Shown here: piece after piece, positions 9,401 to 11,278 of the stretch
How positions within the stretch are numbered: the stretch's first letter is position 1
Layout of the letters: each line of letters starts with the position of its first letter
Source of the DNA: Cephalothrix spiralis
Taxonomy: Eukaryota; Nemertea; Palaeonemertea; Archinemertea; Cephalotrichidae
Reading direction: 5' to 3'
Assembly: GCA_032353305.1 (NCBI GenBank)
Contig: JAUCNG010377149.1
Span: forward strand, 1-11,278
DNA: 11,278 nucleotides
Notes under the pieces: model-generated
The model's database searches: none
Told to the model about the DNA's origin: nothing
What the model saw: the letters and a program-made list of their open reading frames with translations, nothing else
Position numbers and translations under genes: made by a program

Positions 9401-10886
9401 ACCTTGTTATTGAATTTCAACTTAAAAAATAAAATATCAGTTTTGACCAGTAGAATTCGGGGTACATATCATCATTCCAAATTTGATTTAAATCCTTTCT
9501 GATCTTGAGATGAATAAGATCGTTTTAATGATCTATCCATTCTTTGTAATTTTAAACTAGCGTAATCATATTAAAAATTAAAAAGACGTGTTTTTTTTAA
9601 ACAGATGATGTTGCAGCGCGCTTAACATATTCAAAAAATACAATTAATGATATTTATGACAATAAGATCATTTTTTAGATACAAAATCGAGGTTGTTAAA
9701 GAGGTCGCGACAGACTATCATCTAGGACCTAGGTTCTTCAACTATCTATCTACTATAATTTTCTTTATTTTAATTGCCATATTTCCTATTTTTTTGGAGA
9801 TGTCCCAATGTCCCATGTTGCCATGTAAAGTATGATAAAGGGACATTTCTGTTCTATCAATTTATTTTTATAATATTTTCTTGTTACAGGTTTCTCTTCT
9901 TGAGTACCGAAAACGAATGAAGGACAGACCAAGTTCCGCTTCATCTACTCCTTCTAAATCAGTACCAACTTCACCTTTTATTAATGCACCAACTATGTTA
10001 GAGGCCTTCTCGGCGGCCTCCTCTAAAGTTCCCCTTCTACGGAGGGCTCAATCAGTAGTTACAGAGCCTCTACGTAGGGCTCCATCAGTTTCAGAACCTT
10101 TATCCTTATCTAAAAGGACTACAGCTTTAGCCGACTCCATTATCAGAAGGGCTTACGGAAATGCACCCTCGCCAAAACGAAATTCAGCTGAATGGAATCG
10201 GTCACCGTCAAGGGGAAACTTACCTCCTGCACCAGTGAAGAGACATCCTAGTGGAAGTCGGTCGCCCAACCGGGTATCTTTAAATAGTTCTAAAGGACCT
10301 CATCGGGATGTTCCGCCTCCTCCCAAACCAAGGAATATCAGCAACCACGGGCACCCGCCGCCAAAGATGCATCAAAAATTCGATACTACAATTAAAGGTG
10401 GTCAGCCACATAAAATTGGTGTTCCCCCTCATAAAAAAAAGCGTAAGTATTTTCGTGTGTTTTTGAATGGATATGTGAGACTACAACAGGGTGGCCACTC
10501 GGACACAAATGTTAAGAAAAAAAATGTCGGGGAATCTGTAGCAAATATCTATAAAGCTGGATACTAAAAAAACCATTTGCGGAAATTTGCTATCCTAAAA
10601 GAAAGCTAATTAGGCTCGCGCTGTCAGAAAAAAAACTATCGGAAAAAAAATTATGTGCACTATTTGTTTCGGTGAAAATGGTCCTGTCCGTACTCTTTCT
10701 TACCAAAATAGCAGAAGTTGTCAGAATCAAAATTTGATATTGAAGCTATTTATTTTTCAGCTAAAAAAGAAAACTGGAACAGTCCTCCAGCTCCTCCACC
10801 TGTTGACCATTCTCAGAGTCTAACGGAGCGCCTTAAAATGGAATTTGGACTTGATGACTTCGTTGTTGACGACGACGAGAAAAAAG
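364..10886 (+). CDS. upSET: KMT2E/SETD5-family (UpSET-like) chromatin protein, C-terminal part, 12 exons
   Basis: Gene-level entry; the exons are itemised separately. Joining twelve open segments at GT...AG sites gives 1,224 whole codons in one frame, starting inside the end of the SET domain. The ordered motifs agree with my recollection of human KMT2E and SETD5: post-SET cysteines, SREERK coiled coil, [40 protein letters not shown] and KKKVSLLEYRKR. Members of this family are nuclear. Their SET domain is generally regarded as weakly active or inactive as a methyltransferase, and Drosophila UpSET is known to associate with histone deacetylase activity and limit open chromatin at promoters. 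That role is family knowledge, not something this stretch shows. One invertebrate gene normally stands for both vertebrate paralogues, so KMT2E versus SETD5 is not a meaningful choice here. The N-terminus, PHD finger and most of SET lie upstream of the window, and the stop codon is uncertain. Confidence 0.9.
466..954 (+). other. Intron with a GC-richer inserted element
   Basis: Bounded by GTAAGT and TTTCTTTTAG. Its middle (about 545-760) is clearly less AT-rich than its flanks and carries the SINE-like and inverted-repeat features listed separately. The 113-codon minus-strand frame over this stretch is not a gene: it runs into the exon and has no recognisable protein family. Confidence 0.8.
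549..740 (-). mobile_element. Candidate tRNA-derived SINE, degenerate
   Basis: On the minus strand, TGGCCTCGTGG (rc of 717-727) fits most of the pol III A-box consensus. It is followed by the anticodon-arm-like GACTCGTCAATCTGAGGATC and, about 48 bases from the A box, by GGGTTCC (rc of 673-679), a partial B box. The rest, toward 549, would be the SINE body. It holds the perfect palindrome GTCCTAATAGGAC at 572-584 and is closed by the inverted pair TTGCTGGC (549-556) and GCCAGCAA (647-654). I see no simple-repeat tail and no clear target-site duplication, so boundaries and class are uncertain; it could instead be a small hairpin-type DNA element. Confidence 0.35.
955..1108 (+). CDS. upSET: Exon: basic linker with AT-hook-like KRGRKS and a SUMO-type site
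   Basis: The first T completes the TT codon of the preceding exon (Phe), after which 51 codons read SNVKPPRARTKSESLPTVE and on to KKEDTV, ending on a codon boundary. The acceptor is TTAACTTTCTTTTAG and the donor GTAAGA at 1109. The segment is Lys/Arg-rich and probably disordered. It holds KRGRKS at 1055-1072, which resembles an AT-hook core but has K where RGRP has P, and IKKE at 1088-1099, a psi-K-x-E sumoylation consensus. Vertebrate KMT2E also has a basic, poorly conserved linker here, so the exon call rests on splice sites, phase and position rather than on alignment. Confidence 0.82.
1467..1492 (+). repeat. (GAT)n microsatellite
   Basis: Eight uninterrupted GAT units followed by GA. It lies at the presumed 3' end of the minus-strand SINE and is best read as that element's tail. 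Confidence 0.95.
1467..1650 (-). mobile_element. tRNA-derived SINE candidate with (ATC)n 3' tail
   Basis: Read on the minus strand, TGGCTCAGTTGG (rc of 1629-1640) is an exact pol III A box within a tRNA D-arm-like GGCTCAGTTGGTTGAGTC. A mostly paired anticodon-arm-like segment follows, then GTCGTCGACC (rc of 1592-1601), which resembles a B box, 39 bases from the A box. The body continues for about 100 bases and ends in an (ATC)n run (rc of 1467-1491), the kind of simple-repeat tail seen on many SINEs. No target-site duplication was found by eye, and the tRNA of origin cannot be assigned. The element ends about where a degenerate copy of repeat family R begins. Confidence 0.5.
1957..2079 (+). 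CDS. upSET: Exon: acidic linker leading into the SREERK motif
   Basis: Forty-one codons in phase 0 at both ends, from QHIKHDESCNVD to LEEKKAL. The acceptor has a long pyrimidine tract (TTTTTATCTTTTTTCTTGTAG) and the donor is a perfect GTAAGT at 2080. The join to the next exon makes ALSREERKM, matching the KMTREERKM region of human KMT2E, so this splice divides a conserved motif exactly at its first serine. IKHD at 1963-1974 is another psi-K-x-[DE] site. The middle (VEEENVEPAISIANPSLEYSPTLEE) is acidic and I recognise no domain in it. Confidence 0.87.
2475..2514 (+). repeat. Perfect 2 x 20-base tandem duplication
   Basis: GATGAAGAAATACAACATTT occurs twice back to back with no mismatch, so the duplication is recent. 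It is intronic and has no evident coding role. Confidence 0.95.
2845..3149 (+). mobile_element. MITE-like non-autonomous DNA element
   Basis: The left end, AGGGTGTCTACA (2845-2856), matches the inverted right end CAGGGTGTCGTGTCTACA (rc of 3132-3149) apart from a five-base insertion. The interior has repeated GTCAGGGAAA/CCAGGGAATTT/TCTGGGAAAATTT strings at both sides and an AT-rich middle. At about 305 bases with no coding capacity it fits a miniature inverted-repeat element. A clear target-site duplication is not visible. A related fragment lies at 7275-7425. I believe similar GGGTGTCTAC...GGGAAA elements occur in several invertebrate genomes, but I cannot name the family. Confidence 0.6.
3225..3761 (+). 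CDS. upSET: Exon: paired SREERK coiled-coil motifs flanking a Lys-rich and acidic region
   Basis: This phase-0 exon has 179 codons, acceptor TTTGTTTTCAG and donor GTATGT at 3762. It opens with SREERKMRAIMEAFERMEK, matching human KMT2E TREERKMEAILQAFARLEK, a predicted charged helix. A Lys/Glu-rich stretch follows, containing AGRKP (3387-3401) and KKKIKVERE, then an acidic run of E and D coded by GAA/GAT-rich DNA (about 3472-3545), then PTSPVKIPTTPQKVEP. The exon ends with a second copy of the motif, LSREERKIQAIISTIEKLEK (3681 on). I recall one such motif in the vertebrate proteins, so the second is notable. IKVE (3456-3467) and VKIE (3558-3569) fit sumoylation sites. The Ser-rich frame on the opposite strand is a by-product of the acidic codons. 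Confidence 0.9.
3762..4341 (+). other. Intron, no feature seen
   Basis: From GTATGT to ATTTTTTAG. No repeat copies or RNA genes seen. A good-looking internal acceptor (TTTTCCTTCCAATACCATACAG, ending at 3832) would open onto GGC GAG GTT GAA CAA AAA TGA, giving an immediate stop, so it is not used for the main product. Confidence 0.7.
4342..4904 (+). CDS. upSET: Exon: disordered region with SP-x-K sites, SUMO-type sites and a SIM-like motif
   Basis: Phase 0 at the start (acceptor ATATTTTTTAG) and 187 codons plus two bases at the end. The donor GTTAGT at 4905 is slightly off consensus. It begins ETIKVEIKKEVEESIVEE and ends KGRKASVAAR plus a split Arg. Visible short motifs are IKVE and IKKE (4348-4371), SPKR, SPEK and SPQK (CDK-type S-P-x-[KR]), IINLT at 4714-4728 (a SUMO-interaction-type hydrophobic core), LKTE at 4762-4773, and the basic cluster ARRKGRKAS at 4864-4890. 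No folded domain is recognisable and little of this exon aligns with vertebrate relatives. Its membership rests on splice phase and on the RR|RAQRSFS join. If unspliced, the frame runs 18 more codons to a stop at 4957-4959. Confidence 0.85.
4905..5204 (+). other. Short intron with a CRE-type palindrome
   Basis: From GTTAGT to ATTTTTTCAG. It contains TGACGTCA at 4938-4945, a perfect CREB/ATF-type octamer, 33 bases into the intron. Nothing else is recognisable. Confidence 0.7.
5205..5397 (+). CDS. upSET: Exon: conserved [15 protein letters not shown] block and MPKTKK end
   Basis: The first G completes CG|G (Arg), then 64 codons. The acceptor is TTATTATTTTTTCAG and the donor GTAATC at 5398. [17 protein letters not shown] resembles RRRHRTVSMCSDIQPSSP of human KMT2E, and NSPMKTMIMPKTKK matches the CPTKYPKTKK segment just before the HLVNEWL motif. 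Between them lies a Pro/Thr-rich linker (QVFPPPQGLPLSISTPTTP). The arginine-rich start followed by serine could be a basophilic-kinase or 14-3-3 type site (RRAQRSFS), which is inference. The [11 protein letters not shown] motif is split exactly at this exon's donor. Confidence 0.88.
5398..6420 (+). other. Intron composed largely of repeat family R
   Basis: From GTAATC to TATCTTACAG. From about 28 bases after the donor to about 6230 it is mostly repeat family R plus spacers; the last 190 bases are unique AT-rich sequence. An 11-base C run lies at 5627-5637. Confidence 0.85.
5425..6230 (+). repeat. Repeat family R, intron array 2 (five copies)
   Basis: Core copies at about 5490-5555, 5645-5730, 5817-5880, 5943-6006 and 6140-6206. 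All carry AATGCTCCCTCTTCTGAACA or a one- or two-base variant, then TTTTGAAAGAACAG and, in all but the first, TATGAGATC. The third and fourth are nearly identical. Each core is followed by a looser ACCAAAGTACAAATATTTTA-like stretch and, in several copies, TCAATTAA-like sequence, giving periods of 126-197 bases. The second copy has about 21 extra bases before its TATGAGATC. The first and last share the longer leader AAGACTGAATTTATCAATAT (5425 and 6075), so part of the array arose by segmental duplication 650 bases apart. Confidence 0.9.
6421..6615 (+). CDS. upSET: Exon: [10 protein letters not shown] motif
   Basis: Sixty-five codons, phase 0 at both ends, acceptor TACTTATTATCTTACAG and donor GTATGC at 6616. 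It starts [14 protein letters not shown], aligning with HLVNEWLSEKNEK of human KMT2E, one of the best-conserved C-terminal blocks in the family. The rest (DEEPEHSFVKMTSSKDHLNH, then RRHSFSSGRQAGPGGS) is polar, with RRHSFS as a possible basophilic-kinase site. It ends GSAKK, which joins RWLRQA in the next exon to rebuild the family's CKKRWLKQA block. The function of these blocks is unknown to me; their spacing and order are what identify the gene. Confidence 0.9.
6616..7088 (+). other. Intron, no feature seen
   Basis: From GTATGC to AACTTTTCAG. AT-rich unique-looking sequence with no repeat copies, RNA gene or convincing alternative exon found. Confidence 0.65.
7089..7251 (+). CDS. upSET: Exon: RWLRQAMWD block and Ser/Pro-rich linker
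   Basis: Fifty-four codons plus one base. The acceptor is TTTCATAACTTTTCAG and the donor GTAAGT at 7252. [20 protein letters not shown] continues the KKRWLKQALEEENSA block of human KMT2E. What follows (PSSISSIESMSPGHSSFPLS, then VSNSPSHSPPV) is almost entirely Ser/Pro/Val with repeated SP dipeptides, typical of a disordered, proline-directed phosphorylation region. The last G joins AT of the next exon to make Asp and start [11 protein letters not shown]. Confidence 0.9.
7252..7593 (+). other. Intron holding a partial relative of the MITE-like element
   Basis: From GTAAGT to TCACTTTCAG. Most of its first half is the element fragment at 7275-7425; the rest is plain AT-rich sequence. Confidence 0.7.
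7275..7425 (+). mobile_element. Fragment related to the 2845-3149 element
   Basis: TTCACTTTGTGGTCAGGGAA, the following AAATTTCTGAACTACA and TATAATTTCATGCGGATG align with TTCACTTGGTCTGGGAAAAT, TTCTGAAATACA and AATAATTTCATGGGGATG at 2906-2971. Upstream it has a G run (7302-7310) and CTTGAAACCAATT where the first element has GTCGGGGAAACCTTGAAAG. The right half with its terminal repeat is missing, so this is a decayed left part. Confidence 0.55.
7594..7757 (+). CDS. upSET: Exon: [11 protein letters not shown] motif, probable nuclear localisation signal
   Basis: Two bases complete Asp, then 54 codons to a phase-0 end. The acceptor is TTTTCACTTTCAG and the donor GTAAGT at 7758. [19 protein letters not shown] matches [21 protein letters not shown] in human KMT2E. 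The KKRRLAR cluster fits a monopartite nuclear localisation signal. The remainder (TAPAPSTPSSISPVLNLPDS, then EECAINGLPGNVAKAG) is a disordered-looking linker. The family motif, both splice sites and the phase agree, so this is one of the safest exons. Confidence 0.92.
7758..8288 (+). other. Intron, no feature seen
   Basis: From GTAAGT to a long T-rich tract ending TTTCTTTCAG. No repeats of the families above and no RNA gene recognised. Confidence 0.65.
8289..9089 (+). CDS. upSET: Exon: large acidic Ser-rich region ending in SKKK before the VSLLEYRKR motif
   Basis: The longest exon here: 267 codons, phase 0 at both ends, acceptor TTTTTTTTCTTTCAG and donor GTAAAC at 9090. It starts SLPGLSDRVVKTGHVDSF. 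It is acidic and Ser/Asp/Glu-rich, with SLEEGEIPDSESEADG a likely casein-kinase-2-type stretch, and it carries an in-frame tandem duplication of 13 residues (SMDRSGSDVPIVG then SMDRLGSNVPIVN, 8502-8579). The C-terminal part, VIDTSCDGLVSPVGPGNSPG, resembles the CTSEDGLVSGFGR segment of human KMT2E, and SKKK joins the next exon to form KKKVSLLEYRKR. No enzymatic domain is visible. Read-through past the donor meets a stop at 9132-9134. Confidence 0.9.
8502..8579 (+). repeat. In-frame 39-base coding tandem duplication
   Basis: Two adjacent 39-base units, each starting TCTATGGACCGAT and running through GTGCCAATTGTT, differ at a handful of positions. They encode SMDRSGSDVPIVG and SMDRLGSNVPIVN. The high nucleotide identity marks this as a recent length change in the disordered part of the protein. 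Confidence 0.93.
9090..9889 (+). other. Intron with a perfect NRF1-type palindrome
   Basis: From GTAAAC to TTTCTTGTTACAG. Mostly AT-rich. TGCGCATGCGCA stands at 9193-9204. The hydrophobic frame at 9647-9835 is T-rich intron sequence, not a membrane protein gene. Confidence 0.7.
9193..9204. promoter_or_regulatory. NRF1-type palindromic site (TGCGCATGCGCA)
   Basis: A 12-base perfect palindrome that fits the NRF1 consensus YGCGCAYGCGCR exactly; the Drosophila relative Ewg recognises the same motif. It is striking in otherwise very AT-rich intron sequence, about 100 bases after an exon. Binding and any promoter or enhancer role are inference. Confidence 0.4.
9890..10442 (+). CDS. upSET: Exon: VSLLEYRKR motif and basic, proline-rich C-terminal tail
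   Basis: This exon has 184 codons plus one base. The acceptor is TATTTTCTTGTTACAG and the donor GTAAGT at 10443. VSLLEYRKRMKDRPSSASST is near-identical at its start to the VSLLEYRKRQ block of KMT2E and SETD5, probably the strongest family signature in the window. The tail is rich in Ser, Pro, Arg and Lys: LRRAQSVVTEPLRRAPSVSEPL is an imperfect duplication, SPSRG and SRSPNR look like SR-type sites, and VPPPPKPRN (PPPPKPR at 10313-10333) fits a class II SH3 ligand, PxxPx[KR]. If the donor is not used, the frame runs on to a stop at 10565-10567, giving a different C-terminus. Confidence 0.93.
10037..10099 (+). repeat. Imperfect coding duplication LRRAxSV..EPL
   Basis: Eleven codons encoding LRRAQSVVTEP are followed directly by ten encoding LRRAPSVSEP. 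Both present an RRAxS basophilic-kinase-type sequence, so the duplication doubles a possible phosphorylation site. Confidence 0.8.
10443..10760 (+). other. Intron or alternative C-terminal extension
   Basis: From GTAAGT to TTATTTTTCAG. The upstream frame stays open for 41 more codons to a stop at 10565-10567, so intron retention would yield a different end. CAGGGTGGCCACTCGGAC at 10487-10504 resembles the ends of some small DNA transposons, but no matching inverted end is seen before 10760. Confidence 0.6.
10761..10886 (+). CDS. upSET: Exon: PKKENWNSPPAPPP and the LTERLKMEFGLDDFV motif
   Basis: Two bases complete a Pro codon (C|CT), then 41 codons and one trailing base. The acceptor is GCTATTTATTTTTCAG and the donor candidate is GTATAA at 10887, a weak match. 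The protein reads KKENWNSPPAPPPVDHSQ, then SLTERLKMEFGLDDFVVDDD and EKK. The acidic, amphipathic LTERLKMEFGLDDF looks like a conserved linear motif rather than filler, but I cannot name it or place it confidently in the vertebrate proteins. Phase agreement with the upstream exon and continuing proline-rich composition support inclusion. Read-through past the donor adds GINRYIF and stops at 10907-10909. Confidence 0.75.
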
Positions 10887-11278
10887 GTATAAATAGATAC
10901 ATTTTTTAATGAAATTAATGGTGTCATTTGTTAGAATCTTATCAAGAATAGTATTGATTTTGGTAATATATATACGTATCGGTGTATTACATATATTAGT
11001 TCTGTTTCCTTAGCTAATTTTCGAAAGTCTTACAATTTCATGATTTTGATTTATTTTAAAAAAAACCTTGATGAATGCAATGGTAATTATCAACAAAAAT
11101 ATTTAACTTTGAAACCGCTCACAGTAATTTTTGTTTGAACTGTAGAACGAAAGAGATTTGAACTAAAGTTGAATCTGTTCTACACTTATGAGTTAAAATA
11201 ATATGGAAATATTTCATGATTCTTTATTCAATATCTGTATTTATTAAAACGAAGTGGATTTGATATTGAATGAGGAAT
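10887..11278 (+). other. Unresolved 3' end: candidate terminal exons
   Basis: Three endings fit. (1) Read-through of the weak donor at 10887, adding GINRYIF and stopping at 10907-10909. (2) An exon at 11014-11138 after the good acceptor TTCTGTTTCCTTAG, in phase, coding about 41 residues (starting ANFRKSYNFM) before TGA; its composition looks like translated AT-rich noise. (3) An exon at 11146-11201 after TTTTTGTTTGAACTGTAG, in phase, coding ERKRFELKLNLFYTYELK and then TAA. The third reads most naturally after DDDEKK but is very short. No canonical AATAAA is seen downstream, so the coding sequence may also continue beyond the window. Confidence 0.4.

Noticed and set aside
9647-9835. Frame encoding a hydrophobic, membrane-like peptide
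   Set aside because: It lies wholly inside an intron. The hydrophobicity follows from T-rich sequence, and no splice or start context supports it.
364-10886. HCF-1 binding motif ([DE]-H-x-Y), reported for KMT2E-type proteins
   Set aside because: I found no match in the spliced protein in this window. HSHY and DHAE-type strings do not fit, and the motif may lie upstream.
1-11278. Prokaryotic features, CRISPR array, phage or viral genes
   Set aside because: The repeats are irregular intronic copies without unique spacers of constant length. All coding evidence is a spliced animal gene, and no polymerase, integrase, capsid or toxin motif was seen.

Overview
The window is eukaryotic nuclear DNA: AT-rich, with open frames of tens to a few hundred codons separated by AT-rich stretches and joined by clean GT...AG splice sites in compatible phases. 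It holds most of the 3' two-thirds of one plus-strand gene. Spliced, it encodes the C-terminal part of a KMT2E (MLL5)/SETD5-family chromatin protein, the family whose Drosophila member is UpSET. The landmarks come in the family order: a post-SET cysteine cluster (CACGRLNC), a SREERK coiled-coil motif, [34 protein letters not shown] and KKKVSLLEYRKR. The PHD finger and nearly all of the SET domain must lie upstream of base 1. An invertebrate, most likely an arthropod, fits the single KMT2E/SETD5-like gene, the base composition and the repeats, but the species cannot be fixed from sequence alone.

Layout: bases 1-363 are intron upstream of the first visible exon. Exons follow at 364-465, 955-1108, 1957-2079, 3225-3761, 4342-4904, 5205-5397, 6421-6615, 7089-7251, 7594-7757, 8289-9089, 9890-10442 and 10761-10886. 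Together they give 1,224 whole codons without an internal stop. The 3' end is unresolved: 10887-11278 offers two candidate terminal exons and one read-through stop.

The protein reads as a scaffold. After the post-SET cysteines come a lysine-rich, acidic, coiled-coil-prone region with many SUMO-type psi-K-x-E sites and [ST]P-x-K sites, then short conserved family motifs separated by disordered Ser/Pro-rich linkers, then a basic, proline-rich tail. No catalytic domain is visible here.

The introns carry the mobile and repeat content. There are two arrays of one repeat family (about 64-base core with small inverted arms) in introns 4 kb apart, a tRNA-derived SINE candidate with a trinucleotide tail, a second weaker SINE candidate, a MITE-like element with short terminal inverted repeats and a partial relative of it, and several microsatellites. 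I see no bacterial, phage, CRISPR or viral system. The points most worth following up are the duplicated SREERK motif, the repeat family shared between two introns, and the alternative 3' ends.
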